Shown here in pieces: positions 37,164 through 46,601 of a stretch of DNA of 64,000 nt (within the stretch, counting starts at the first letter, position 1; the number at the start of each line of letters is the position of its first letter). The notes under the pieces were generated by a model. It made no database searches. It was not told the origin of the DNA and saw only the letters and a list, made by a program, of their open reading frames with translations. Location: the NCBI GenBank assembly GCA_019420905.1, contig JAHZGH010000011.1, positions 100,348 through 164,347 on the forward strand. The letters are read 5' to 3'. Origin of the DNA: Succinivibrionaceae bacterium (GTDB taxonomy: Bacteria; Pseudomonadota; Gammaproteobacteria; Enterobacterales; Succinivibrionaceae). A program made the position numbers and the translations under genes.

Positions 37164-37182
37164 TTTTATAAAAATAATTATC
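37164..37182 (-). promoter_or_regulatory. Possible Fur box upstream of feoA
   Basis: On the minus strand GATAATTATTTTTATAAAA matches the first half of the Fur consensus well and the second half poorly (about 11 of 19 by eye). In AT-rich DNA this is weak; the position in the 340-bp feoA-sstT gap is the main support. Nothing else is seen in that gap apart from a good -10 TATAAT (37308-37313) for sstT. Confidence 0.3.
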
Positions 37183-37344
37183 CTGCATCCTTTTACTTCA
37201 TTTTTGTAAATGAATTAACTTCATATAAAAAATAAAAATTTTTGAAATTTATAAAACCTTTTGCACAATCATTTATCTTTTCTCGTAAATTTGAACAAAA
37301 TTTGCAATATAATTGCATAACCTAATTTTCTGAGGTCAAAAAAA

Positions 37345-38577
37345 ATGTTGCATCCTATAAATCCACAAGGTTCTTTATATAAGATCCTAAACAAAGTACC
37401 TTTCATCTTGCAGATCATAATCGGTATGATCTTAGGCATTGTGCTTGCGATCTTTATTCCAAAGGATCATCTTGTATTACCTACATTAGGCACATTATTT
37501 GTTAGCGCTTTAAAAGCTATCGCCCCGCTATTAGTTTTTGTATTGGTTTCAGCCTCTATTGCTCGCCAGGATAAAGGATCTAAAACTAATATGAAACCTA
37601 TTATTTGCATTTACTTTGCATCAATGGTGCTCTCCTCCTTAGTAGCTTTAATCATGGCTACTGCTTTCCCTAGCACCTTTAATACACTAGCAAATGCAGC
37701 TACTAATGCCACGCCAAAGGGAATTTCTGAAGTCCTGCTGAACTTTATTCGTCAGGCTGTAGATAATCCTATCAATGCACTTATTACCGGCAACTATATC
37801 GGCATCTTAGTTTGGGGTATTGCCTTTGGCTTATTATTCCGCGTCTCTAAGCCTACAACTAAAGAAGTTTTAGGAGATTTAGCCTCAACTGTATCAGGAG
37901 TCGTCAGAATTGTAATTCGCTTTGCACCTTTAGGTGTTATGGGCTTAGTTTATTCTTCATGCACTCAAGAAGGCGGTTTCTATAATTTATTAAATTATTT
38001 GCACGTTGTTGTAGTTTTAGTCAGCACCATGCTTATAATCGCCTTTATTGTCAATCCGCTGATTGTTTTTGCAGTTACTCGTAAAAATCCTTATCCATTA
38101 GTTTTTACTAGTATTACTCAATCAGCAATCACGGCTTTCTTTACAAGATCTTCCGCCGCAAATATCCCTGTAAACTTAAGTCTATGCGACAAACTAGGCG
38201 TACCGCGTGAAACTTACACCATATCTATTCCTTTAGGATGCACCATCAACATGGCCGGTGCAGCAGTTACTATTGTTGTTATGACAATGGCTGCCGTCAA
38301 TACCTTAGGCATTCATGTTGATTTTGCCTCTGCCTTATTAATGTGTATCGCATCTGTATTGTGTGCCTGCGGTACTTCAGGCATCGCTGGTGGCTCTTTA
38401 ATGTTAATCCCGCTTTCCTGCTCAATATTTGGCATAAGCAATGATATTGCCATGCAGGTTGTAGGTATCGGCTTTATCATTGGCGTAATTCAAGATTCAA
38501 CTGAAACTGCTTTGAATAGTTCCTCAGATGTAGTCTTCACTGCTGCAGCCTGCGGAATCACTAATGTAAAAAAATAA
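37345..38577 (+). CDS. sstT: Serine/threonine:Na+ symporter SstT
   Basis: 410-residue dicarboxylate/amino-acid:cation symporter family protein, closest in layout to SstT. Eight helices with two re-entrant loops; the serine-rich hairpin ITAFFTRSSAANIPV and the TM7/HP2 motif GCTINMAGAA are diagnostic. It imports serine and threonine with sodium. Monocistronic with a -10 TATAAT upstream and a strong terminator. Confidence 0.95.
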   Translation: MLHPINPQGSLYKILNKVPFILQIIIGMILGIVLAIFIPKDHLVLPTLGTLFVSALKAIAPLLVFVLVSASIARQDKGSKTNMKPIICIYFASMVLSSLVALIMATAFPSTFNTLANAATNATPKGISEVLLNFIRQAVDNPINALITGNYIGILVWGIAFGLLFRVSKPTTKEVLGDLASTVSGVVRIVIRFAPLGVMGLVYSSCTQEGGFYNLLNYLHVVVVLVSTMLIIAFIVNPLIVFAVTRKNPYPLVFTSITQSAITAFFTRSSAANIPVNLSLCDKLGVPRETYTISIPLGCTINMAGAAVTIVVMTMAAVNTLGIHVDFASALLMCIASVLCACGTSGIAGGSLMLIPLSCSIFGISNDIAMQVVGIGFIIGVIQDSTETALNSSSDVVFTAAACGITNVKK

Positions 38578-38592
38578 TTCTTTAATGTAATT

Positions 38593-38626
38593 AAAAAGCT
38601 CTAAAATTTAAATTTTAGAGCTTTTT
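38593..38626. terminator. Bidirectional terminator between sstT and the outer-membrane gene
   Basis: 16-bp perfect stem AAAAAGCTCTAAAATT/AATTTTAGAGCTTTTT with two loop bases and T runs on both strands; between convergent genes. Confidence 0.9.
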
Positions 38627-38658
38627 TTATAATTATATGTTTTAATTATTTCTATACA

Positions 38659-39495
38659 TTAAAAATGTGCATTAAAGCCTATATAAGCTTGGCCTGATGG
38701 ATCTGTCTCATAGGATCTGATCTCATCACCATATTTATTATAGATCTTATATTCATGAGCAAATTTAACGCCCACACCTGCAGTAATGCTAAATGCCTGC
38801 ATAGGGGTAATAGTCACGCCTATATTAGCTTCAGCAGATTCTTCTGCCAAATAACCTTTACGAGCTACAGAACTATCATCGCTTAACTGATAAATATCCT
38901 GATTTACAGGAACAGCTGTGACCTTGCCATTTAAAGCGAATAAATCATTAAAGCGATATTGAGCATCAATCATCGGGAAGCCGAAGACATAAGATAAACC
39001 GTAATCAGAACTGTTACGATAATTTAAGGTAATAATAGGATATACCTTAGAATCAGGCTCGTTGATATTAGCACCGATACCGCCTGAAATTCTATAATCT
39101 CCGTTGATAGCATAGCTTAAGCCAGCTCTAGGCTTGAAATTATAATTTTCAGTAGCATCAAAATCATCTTCCCAGCCAAAAGCTACGCCAACACCAGCAA
39201 AATATCCCCATTGAGCGCTTAAATTATCTTTAAAATGCAAATCTGCAAAAAGCAAGCTCATATCATCAAAAAGCTTAGGGCCTGAAAAATCATAAGAAGT
39301 ACCTTTATATCCTAAAGTAAAATATTCATTTCCGCCCATAAGGCCATAGCTTGTAGAGCTGACATCACCATCAAAATCATCAAAATCAGCAGCACTTGTA
39401 GTAGAAAAAGTAGGAGTTAACCAAAATGATGCCTGAGAAGAAGCTGCTGCTAAAGCTGACGCTACAACAGCTGCTAAAATACAAATCTTACGCAT
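38659..39495 (-). CDS. Outer-membrane beta-barrel protein (hypothetical)
   Basis: 278 residues. Sec signal peptide to about residue 22 (SSQA/SFW), then alternating hydrophobic/polar strands rich in aromatic residues with turns of D/N/G, and a C-terminal phenylalanine (GFNAHF), the signal for insertion by the BAM complex. About ten to twelve strands can be imagined. No specific family recognised; could be a small porin or adhesin-like barrel. Monocistronic. Confidence 0.75.
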   Translation of the reverse strand: MRKICILAAVVASALAAASSQASFWLTPTFSTTSAADFDDFDGDVSSTSYGLMGGNEYFTLGYKGTSYDFSGPKLFDDMSLLFADLHFKDNLSAQWGYFAGVGVAFGWEDDFDATENYNFKPRAGLSYAINGDYRISGGIGANINEPDSKVYPIITLNYRNSSDYGLSYVFGFPMIDAQYRFNDLFALNGKVTAVPVNQDIYQLSDDSSVARKGYLAEESAEANIGVTITPMQAFSITAGVGVKFAHEYKIYNKYGDEIRSYETDPSGQAYIGFNAHF

Positions 39496-39642
39496 TATTA
39501 CCTCAAAAAGTCCTAAAAAAATTCATTAGAAAATTTAAAAATGCTTTTTTAGGAACATAGTATGAATTAAAAGAAGCTAATTCAATATGCATATAAAAAA
39601 AAAACTGTAAAGCATAACAGCTAAAATAAAACTTTTGTAAGC

Positions 39643-40407
39643 TTATCTTACTTGAAGGGGCGCACAAGATGAACAATGCTTATTGCATTTAGGCAATTTT
39701 AATTTTTTTATATTTAAAGTTAAGCCATCTACTGTAAGCATATATCCCTGTAAAATTTCTCCACATGAAGTTAAATATTTTATGGCTTCTAAAGCTTGTA
39801 AACTGCCCATAATGCCGCACATTGCACCGATTACTCCTAAAGAAGCAGGATCTGCTACAGCACCATCTTCGGGAATATCTCCAAAAATACAGCGATAGCA
39901 AGGCGTTTTTCCAGGAATACATGTCATAATCTGACCTGTAAAACGCATCACAGCAGCGTGACAAAAAGGCTTATTGATGCTTACAGCTCCATCTGAAACC
40001 ATATATTTTGATTTAAGGCTATCGGTACAATCTAAAATAAAATCATAATTGCTGGCTATAGACGCAAAATTATCTAAGCTTAATTTCAAGGCATATTTTT
40101 TTATTTCTATTTCGCCATTTAATCTTAACAGAGCATCTTGTGCAGATTCTACCTTAGGCATACCAACATTAGCCTTATTATGAAGGATCTGCCGCTGTAA
40201 ATTAGAAATTTCAACTATATCATCATCTACAATACCTAAACACCCCACTCCAGCTGCAGCTAAATACAAAGCCGCAGGTGACCCTAATCCTCCGCAGCCC
40301 ACAATTAATACCTTTGATTGTTTAAGTTTTTTTTGCCCTAAGATACCAATTTCTTTAACATTGATATTGCGTTTATAACGCTGAATTTCCTGAGAAGTAA
40401 GTTCCAT
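39643..40407 (-). CDS. MoeB/ThiF-family adenylyltransferase (E1-like)
   Basis: 254-residue ubiquitin-E1-like enzyme that adenylates the C-terminal glycine of a sulfur-carrier protein (MoaD or ThiS). ATP-binding GCGGLGSPAA at residues 38-47, DDDIVEISNLQRQ with the catalytic arginine, and the two zinc CxxC pairs (CYRC; CSSC at the end). Length fits MoeB (249) and ThiF. No moa or thi neighbour resolves which. The upstream miniprotein gene is on the same strand, separated by a terminator. Confidence 0.9.
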   Translation of the reverse strand: MELTSQEIQRYKRNINVKEIGILGQKKLKQSKVLIVGCGGLGSPAALYLAAAGVGCLGIVDDDIVEISNLQRQILHNKANVGMPKVESAQDALLRLNGEIEIKKYALKLSLDNFASIASNYDFILDCTDSLKSKYMVSDGAVSINKPFCHAAVMRFTGQIMTCIPGKTPCYRCIFGDIPEDGAVADPASLGVIGAMCGIMGSLQALEAIKYLTSCGEILQGYMLTVDGLTLNIKKLKLPKCNKHCSSCAPLQVR

Positions 40408-40427
40408 AAACTCATATATCTATTAAA

Positions 40428-40449
40428 AAGCCCTCAATATTGAGGGCTT
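40428..40449 (-). terminator. Palindromic terminator after the miniprotein gene
   Basis: Perfect 22-bp palindrome AAGCCCTCAAT/ATTGAGGGCTT, followed by TTTTTAATA on the minus strand, 4 bp after the miniprotein stop. Confidence 0.75.
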
Positions 40450-40453
40450 AGCC

Positions 40454-40627
40454 TTAAACATGCAGATGTTTTACGCGATCTCGCTCTTCAGCACGCTTTG
40501 CATCATTAAATCTATCTAAAGTTCCAACTAAATAGCCTGTAACTCGTCTAATTCTTTCAAAATGAACGCCTTGACCGACTATACCGTTATGATTAGGTTT
40601 TAATCTGCAGTATGACGATAATTGCAT
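40454..40627 (-). CDS. Miniprotein resembling the C-terminal tail of anaerobic ribonucleotide reductase (NrdD)
   Basis: About 57 residues; ATG at 40627 with an excellent TTGGAGG site (the upstream in-frame TTG is part of that site). The C-terminal half, RRVTGYLVG then FNDAKRAEERDRVKH, matches the end of class III ribonucleotide reductases, including the glycyl-radical-adjacent RVTGYL and the K-x-EE-x-RVKH tail, but there is no glycyl-radical loop and only one cysteine. It has its own ribosome-binding site and terminator, so it looks like a real small gene rather than a fragment. Function unknown. Confidence 0.65.
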   Translation of the reverse strand: MQLSSYCRLKPNHNGIVGQGVHFERIRRVTGYLVGTLDRFNDAKRAEERDRVKHLHV

Positions 40628-40814
40628 ATTCGCCTCCAAAAACTTTTTGTCTTGAGCTTAATTTTAGCTTACAAATTACAAATAAAAACGATAACTTTTA
40701 TTATTTTCAATAAATTGCACTTAAATAAATCAAAAATATCCATTATTAGCCATTATTTCAAATATAACCGGCATATCTACTTGCCAAAATTTATATACCT
40801 GATTCCTAACAAAA

Positions 40815-40847
40815 AAGCCGCAAAATCTTTTACAGATCCTGCGGCTT
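40815..40847 (-). terminator. Rho-independent terminator after the iron alcohol dehydrogenase gene
   Basis: AAGCCGCA/TGCGGCTT stem with a minus-strand TTTTTTG tail, 25 bp after the stop codon. Confidence 0.8.
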
Positions 40848-40871
40848 AGAAGTCAAATTATTTTTTAATTA

Positions 40872-42038
40872 TTAAAGACTATTATTTAAAATCTCCAAAA
40901 CACCTTCTCTATCTACAGGTCTAATAGCTGAATCTAATGGAGCCCAGAATTTTGCAAGATGATCAGCCATTTCCTCAAAATGCTCCGGGCCTACTCCAAG
41001 CTCGCTTAAAGTCTCCGGCAATCCGATGCTCTTAAAGAATTTCGCAGTTTCGTCAATAGCCTTGTTTGCAAGCTCCATAATTGGAGTATTAGGATCTAAG
41101 CCAAAGACACGAACACCATATTGAGCAAAACGCAGTGCTGTCTTTTCATTTAAGCTATAACGCATCCAATGCGGAGTAATGATAGCTAAGCCATATCCAT
41201 GAGTAATATCAGTAAAAGCACTTATCTCATGCTCTATACCATGACAAACCCAAGGTGAAGGCGTACGCCCCATAGCTAAAAGGCCATTACAGCCAAAAGA
41301 GCTTACCATCATCAAATTAGCTCTAGCCTCATAATTATTACCGTCAGCAATAGCAATCGGAGTGTATTTAATTACAGTACGCAGCACAGCCTCACACATG
41401 CTGTCTGACATCTCGTTTCCTTCCATAACAATATACTGTTCAAAAGTATGAGACATAATATCTGCTGCTCCGGCTGCTGTTTGATTTGCAGGAACAGTAT
41501 AAGTATATTGAGGGTCACAGATCGAATAAGCAGGATCAAGCTTGCCAGGCCCGAATAAAGGTAATTTTTCATTAGTTTCTGGGTTTGAAATTACTGCGCT
41601 GTTATCAAACTCACTGCCGGTTGCAGATAGGGTTAAAACTGTAACTATAGGCAAAACTTTACTAATCTTGCTTGGATCTAAAACTAAATCCCACGGATCG
41701 CCGTCATAACCAAAACCAGCACTGATATTTTTTGAAGCATCAATAACACTGCCTCCACCTACAGCTAAAATTACATCTATATTCTCGCGCTTACAAATAT
41801 CAACGCCAGCCCTAACAGAGGAAATTTTCGGATTAGGAGAAATGCCAGATAACTCAAAGATCTCACAATCTGCAAGTAAGCTCTTGACCTTATCATACAA
41901 GCCCATGCGCTTAATGCTACCGCCGCCATATGTCAATAAAACCTTTTTACCAAACTTAGAGATAATTTTTGGTAATTCCTCAATACGATTTTTGCCAAAA
42001 ACCAAATGACAAGGGACATGCAGATCAAAATTTTGCAT
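40872..42038 (-). CDS. Iron-containing alcohol dehydrogenase (BDH/YqhD type)
   Basis: 388-residue group III alcohol dehydrogenase. GGGSVIDASK at about 95-104 binds the cofactor; metal ligands are the aspartate and histidine of AADIMSHTFE and the two histidines in CHGIEHEI and DITHGYGLAI. Closest in layout to NADPH-dependent butanol dehydrogenase/YqhD, which reduce medium-chain aldehydes. A role in disposal of toxic aldehydes or of reducing power in fermentation is likely. Monocistronic. Confidence 0.93.
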   Translation of the reverse strand: MQNFDLHVPCHLVFGKNRIEELPKIISKFGKKVLLTYGGGSIKRMGLYDKVKSLLADCEIFELSGISPNPKISSVRAGVDICKRENIDVILAVGGGSVIDASKNISAGFGYDGDPWDLVLDPSKISKVLPIVTVLTLSATGSEFDNSAVISNPETNEKLPLFGPGKLDPAYSICDPQYTYTVPANQTAAGAADIMSHTFEQYIVMEGNEMSDSMCEAVLRTVIKYTPIAIADGNNYEARANLMMVSSFGCNGLLAMGRTPSPWVCHGIEHEISAFTDITHGYGLAIITPHWMRYSLNEKTALRFAQYGVRVFGLDPNTPIMELANKAIDETAKFFKSIGLPETLSELGVGPEHFEEMADHLAKFWAPLDSAIRPVDREGVLEILNNSL

Positions 42039-42363
42039 ATTTACTCCTAATTTTAGGTTTTACATAATATTTAGTCTTATACACGCATATTATTAAATAT
42101 ATACATATAATAGACTGATATCTGCGAAAATTTTATCAAAAAGTCTTAAATATTTAATTTTTTAATATAAATAAAATTGATTTTTATCATTTTGATGATC
42201 TTAGTTATTTTTTAATTAATAATAAAAATTATTTCTTATATAGCCTTTTTAATTAAATAAAAAAAATCATTAAATTTGTCTTGCACTTATTAAAGCTTTC
42301 TTTCCAAAATATGCTATATTTCTCACAATTAGTTCTTTATATTTTTTAGAAGAAATAAATTTT

Positions 42364-43416
42364 ATGAAAGGTCTAAAGCTTGCCATCTTATGTTTAAGTC
42401 TGCTGAGCCAAATATCCTTGGCCGCTGATCAATCTGTATCTTCAGATATATCCGATCTCAACGATCGTATTACCTCCCTAAAGGGAGTATCACAAAGCAT
42501 TAACGATGAACTCTCCTCACAACGAGCCGAAATAGGCCAATTAAAAGCTGAAGTTAAATCAGCAAATTATGAAAATGAAAAATTAAGACGGCAGCTTTTA
42601 AATGAAATAAAATCAGTTCAGCGACAAAATCAAGCTATTATTGATACGTTTGTTTCAGGACCCACACTTAAGAAACAAACCGAAGACGGTAGCATCATGG
42701 AAATAAAGCCTTTACGCAATTATGATCTGCAAACTCCAGATGGCAAAATGATCTTAGGCGGCGAAGAATACCTATACGTCAAAGAGGCTAATGCAACATT
42801 TCAGTCTCGTGTAGATACTGGTGCGGCTATATCCTCTATTTCTGCTAAAAATATAACTGAATTTGAACGTCAAGGTAAAAAGTGGCTGCGCTTTGATGTA
42901 GAAACAAACGATCGTTCTATAACTGTTGAAGCTCCATTTGTAAGAATGACTCAGGTACGACAAACCCAAAATACAGAATTAGTCGATCGCCCAATTATAA
43001 AGCTAAATGTAAAATTAGCTGATTATTCAGTGCAGACTGAATTTAACCTTATTGATAGAAGCCGCATGCAGTACCCTTTATTAATAGGCCGCTCTCTATT
43101 AACAGATATATGTGTAGTTGACGTATCTAGAAGCTATGTGCAAAAGCGTGCTGACGATGACGGATTAATTTTCCTCACTAGAGACAATTACAACGATGCT
43201 AAAAAGAAAGGCATTAATCCTAATGCCCAATACGATGAACGTGAGCGCTCAAATAAAGCCGGTCAGATTGCCGTTCCTGCAAATAAAAATATTAATACCG
43301 GCTCTAATTCTGAACGCAACTTACCTTCTGTAAGTGCTCAAATCGATAAAAAACAAAATATTGGTTCAGTTAACCTTAAAGCCGAACCACAGGAAAATAA
43401 ACAAAGCTCTAAATAA
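42364..43416 (+). CDS. Retropepsin-like aspartic protease, RimK-associated type (periplasmic)
   Basis: 350 residues. Signal peptide to about residue 20 (LAA/DQS), a coiled-coil of about 60 residues (25-90), then a single-lobe pepsin-like domain (about 125-275) of the PF05618 type with the catalytic RVDTGAAISS motif and a hydrophobic-hydrophobic-G segment LLIGRSLL. The C-terminal 75 residues are low-complexity, rich in N/K/S. First gene of a three-gene operon with an inactive-transglutaminase membrane protein and an ATP-grasp ligase. Where such triads occur they have been linked to envelope/osmotic stress; the substrate is unknown. Confidence 0.85.
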   Translation: MKGLKLAILCLSLLSQISLAADQSVSSDISDLNDRITSLKGVSQSINDELSSQRAEIGQLKAEVKSANYENEKLRRQLLNEIKSVQRQNQAIIDTFVSGPTLKKQTEDGSIMEIKPLRNYDLQTPDGKMILGGEEYLYVKEANATFQSRVDTGAAISSISAKNITEFERQGKKWLRFDVETNDRSITVEAPFVRMTQVRQTQNTELVDRPIIKLNVKLADYSVQTEFNLIDRSRMQYPLLIGRSLLTDICVVDVSRSYVQKRADDDGLIFLTRDNYNDAKKKGINPNAQYDERERSNKAGQIAVPANKNINTGSNSERNLPSVSAQIDKKQNIGSVNLKAEPQENKQSSK

Positions 43417-43437
43417 TCAAGTTATATAGAAGGTTTT

Positions 43438-45138
43438 ATGATTTCGCGCGGCGTATTCTATGTAGTCACAGCTATTTTATTCTCGGTTGGTGTCTTGCTT
43501 ATTGCCTATCAGCATATAGTTTTTGACGTGCCTTTCTTACCTAATGAAGAACGTCAAATGTGGACTGTCGAGGCTCGTATTGAATTTGAGCCTCATGGCA
43601 ATGTTCCAGCTCAAATTCTTTTAGCACTACCTGCTGTACAGCCTGGCTTTACACAATTGAGCCAAACTACAGCTTCATTAGGTTACGGCGTTGATTATAT
43701 TAAGAGCAAGGGCACTAATTATGTAGAATGGACGCGCCGCAATCCTGAAGGAATGCAGATTCTCTATTACAGAGCTGATTTTTTAGTAGATCCTGATGCT
43801 AACGGTTCCTCTATGATTGTACCTGAGTTATCAGAAAGCGTAGCTCCTGAGCCGTATGCTACAGCAATGGATGAAATTGCGCGCGTTGCCAAATCAAAAA
43901 GCGCCAATCCTTTTTCCTTAACAGCTCAGATTATTAAAGAGATCAATCAAGATAACGAGATCACCTCTTTATTAAACTCTAAATATAATAAATCAGAGTT
44001 AGTAGTACATATATTAGAGCTGTCTAAAGTACATGCACGTGTAATCGGAGTATTAAATTTAGAAAACGGTCGTCGCAATCAAAAGCTGATTTCAAGAGTT
44101 GCTGTTTTTGATGGTACTACCTATCAGATATTTAATGCCGATACCGGCGAATCAGGCTTAAACAAAAATCAATTGATTTGGACAGATAACGGAGCTTCTT
44201 TATTAGATCTTACTGGCGGCAGCAATGCAAGCGTAAGCTTTACAATGCTGCATCATCATATTGATGCTGTCGAAGCTGGTATGCGCAAAGCAGATTTAAA
44301 TAAGATTGCCGGAGAAGAAAGTTTATCCCTGTCTCTGTCATCTCTGCCTGTTGAAGAGCAATCTCTATTTAAAAATATTCTAATGCTGCCAATCGGAGTT
44401 TTAATTGTCGTATTTTTGCGCATCATTATTGGCATTAAGACTTCCGGTACCTTTATGCCGGTATTAATAGCTATGTCGTTCCTTGAGACCTCTCTTGTTG
44501 TTGGTCTTATAGGCTTTATAGCCATCGTAGGCGTAGGCTTAGTTGTACGTTCATGGCTGTCGCATTTAAATCTGCTCTTAGTTGCGCGTATTTCCGCTGT
44601 AATTATTACGGTAATCGGCATCATAGGCCTAACTTCATTCTTTACCTATCAAATCGGCTTAACCGAAGGTATTAAAGTAACCTTCTTCCCGCTGATTATT
44701 TTATCCTGGACTATTGAGAGAATGTCTATTCTCTGGGAAGAAGAGGGATATAAAGAGGTATTAAAACAAGGCGGAGGATCCTTATTTGTAGCTGTATGTG
44801 CTTACTTGTCTATGAGCAGCTTAACTATTCAGCACTGGACATTCAATTTCTTAGGTCTGCAGTTAGTGCTTTTAGCTTTAGTTTTAGTCATGGGTAATTA
44901 TACAGGCTTCCGCTTAAGTGAGTTAAAACGCTTTAAGCCTCTGGCAAATCAAATCCGTGAATATCAAAACGGCAATCAGACTGAGCATGAGTACATAAGA
45001 CTCAAAAATGAACTCAATGAATTAAAGAGCGATCCTCATAATGTTTATAGAAACTGGAAAAAGCAGGCGCAAAGTAAATTAACTTCACAAGATAGCTCTT
45101 TAAAAGAGAATAATAAAGACAACAACAACGCGAAATAA
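43438..45138 (+). CDS. Inactive transglutaminase-like protein with seven membrane helices
   Basis: 566 residues: one N-terminal helix, a periplasmic transglutaminase-like domain (about 40-300) apparently without the Cys-His-Asp triad, then about seven helices (about 315-490) and a charged cytoplasmic tail. This is the PF14400/PF14402 pair annotated as inactive transglutaminase fused to 7 TM. It starts 21 bp after the protease-like gene and ends 5 bp before the ligase gene. Probably the membrane hub of the triad. Confidence 0.88.
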   Translation: MISRGVFYVVTAILFSVGVLLIAYQHIVFDVPFLPNEERQMWTVEARIEFEPHGNVPAQILLALPAVQPGFTQLSQTTASLGYGVDYIKSKGTNYVEWTRRNPEGMQILYYRADFLVDPDANGSSMIVPELSESVAPEPYATAMDEIARVAKSKSANPFSLTAQIIKEINQDNEITSLLNSKYNKSELVVHILELSKVHARVIGVLNLENGRRNQKLISRVAVFDGTTYQIFNADTGESGLNKNQLIWTDNGASLLDLTGGSNASVSFTMLHHHIDAVEAGMRKADLNKIAGEESLSLSLSSLPVEEQSLFKNILMLPIGVLIVVFLRIIIGIKTSGTFMPVLIAMSFLETSLVVGLIGFIAIVGVGLVVRSWLSHLNLLLVARISAVIITVIGIIGLTSFFTYQIGLTEGIKVTFFPLIILSWTIERMSILWEEEGYKEVLKQGGGSLFVAVCAYLSMSSLTIQHWTFNFLGLQLVLLALVLVMGNYTGFRLSELKRFKPLANQIREYQNGNQTEHEYIRLKNELNELKSDPHNVYRNWKKQAQSKLTSQDSSLKENNKDNNNAK

Positions 45139-45143
45139 ATGCT

Positions 45144-46139
45144 ATGTCTTGGTTTTCAGATCTTTTAAATATTAAAAATATTTACGCCAATCCATTGGAG
45201 ATGGCTCGTGATGGCATCATGGGCATGAACCAGCGCAACGTAAATTATATTGGCCGCTATAATAAGAGAAAGCTATACCCTCTTGTTGATAATAAATTAT
45301 TAACAAAAAGAATTGCCATCTCTCATAATGTTAAGACTCCAACTTTAATTGGCTCGGTTGAAAATCAGCATCAAGTCAAAGATATTCTGAATATCTTAGG
45401 CGATCATACTGAATTTTGCATTAAACCAGCTCATGGTTCTGGAGGAAAAGGCATTTTAGTCATCAAAGACAAAAATAAAGCTACAGGAAATTATGTCAAA
45501 ACTTCAGGCGCTGACATTACCCTGCATGAGCTTAATCGTCATCTGACTAATATCCTAGCAGGATTGTTTTCCTTAGGCGGAAAGTCGGATATAGCCTTAA
45601 TTGAAGATCTTATCCATTTTGATAATGTCTTCTCAGGCTACAGCTATGATGGCGTACCTGATACGCGCGTCATTGTCTTTCAAGGCTTTCCTGTTATGTG
45701 CATGATGCGTCTGTCCACACAAGCTTCAGATGGAAAAGCTAATTTACATCAAGGAGCTGTAGGCGTAGGCATATGCGTGCGTACAGGACGAGCCGTAAGA
45801 GCTGTACAGCATAACCTGCCTATAGAATTTCATCCTGATACCGATAAACGATTATCTGACTTAAAAGTACCTCATTGGAAAGAAGTTCTTAAATTAGCTT
45901 CATCGTGCTACGATATGTCTGGACTTGGATATATTGGTACAGATATAGTTCTAGATCGAGATAAAGGGCCAATGCTTTTGGAATTAAATGCTCGTCCCGG
46001 AATGGCAATTCAAATCTGCAATAACGCAGGACTGCTGCCAAGACTGCGCTTAATTGAGGCTCTAACTAAAAAACAACGCCTAACTGTTGAAGAACGCGTT
46101 GAATTTTCTCGAGAACATTTTGGGGTATTTTCTGAGTAA
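45144..46139 (+). CDS. ATP-grasp alpha-L-glutamate ligase-like protein
   Basis: 331 residues with the ATP-grasp fold: KPAHGSGGKGILVI at about 93-106 binds ATP, and GTDIVLDRDKGPMLLELNARPG near 265-290 carries the magnesium ligands (E, N). Members of this subfamily are named for similarity to RimK, which adds glutamates to ribosomal protein S6; this one has no RimK N-terminal domain. Last gene of the triad. It would form a peptide or amide bond, perhaps on a cell-envelope peptide processed by the neighbouring protease. Confidence 0.9.
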   Translation: MSWFSDLLNIKNIYANPLEMARDGIMGMNQRNVNYIGRYNKRKLYPLVDNKLLTKRIAISHNVKTPTLIGSVENQHQVKDILNILGDHTEFCIKPAHGSGGKGILVIKDKNKATGNYVKTSGADITLHELNRHLTNILAGLFSLGGKSDIALIEDLIHFDNVFSGYSYDGVPDTRVIVFQGFPVMCMMRLSTQASDGKANLHQGAVGVGICVRTGRAVRAVQHNLPIEFHPDTDKRLSDLKVPHWKEVLKLASSCYDMSGLGYIGTDIVLDRDKGPMLLELNARPGMAIQICNNAGLLPRLRLIEALTKKQRLTVEERVEFSREHFGVFSE

Positions 46140-46601
46140 AAAACTATTCTCCTGTAAGTTTTTAAATAGCTTACAGGGGAAAATTTCACATCAAAATAAC
46201 GAAAGTTAATGAATATTAATAGCAAAAAAAGAATTTATGCAGAAACTTTAATAAAATATAGAATAATAAAGAAGTCTCTATCATATTGACTCTTATCAAA
46301 AAAACTCTTAAATACTGCAATATTTTCTGCTTATGTTAAAAATGTTTCAAATATAACTATTGACTATATTATGCAATATAAATTTTCTGTAAAATTTCTT
46401 GAACGTTACATGATAATTTTTTGAAACAACAAAGAAATTTAATAAAAAAACAATATATTCCAAACAAAAAAGTCCCTAAAATAAAAAGTTTTCTTTATTA
46501 AGTCATTTAAATCACAACAAATTATATAAGTAACAATAAATCTAATAGTTGTTCCAATAATTTTCTTCAAGAGTTTTTATATAAATTGTCATTATTAATG
46601 A

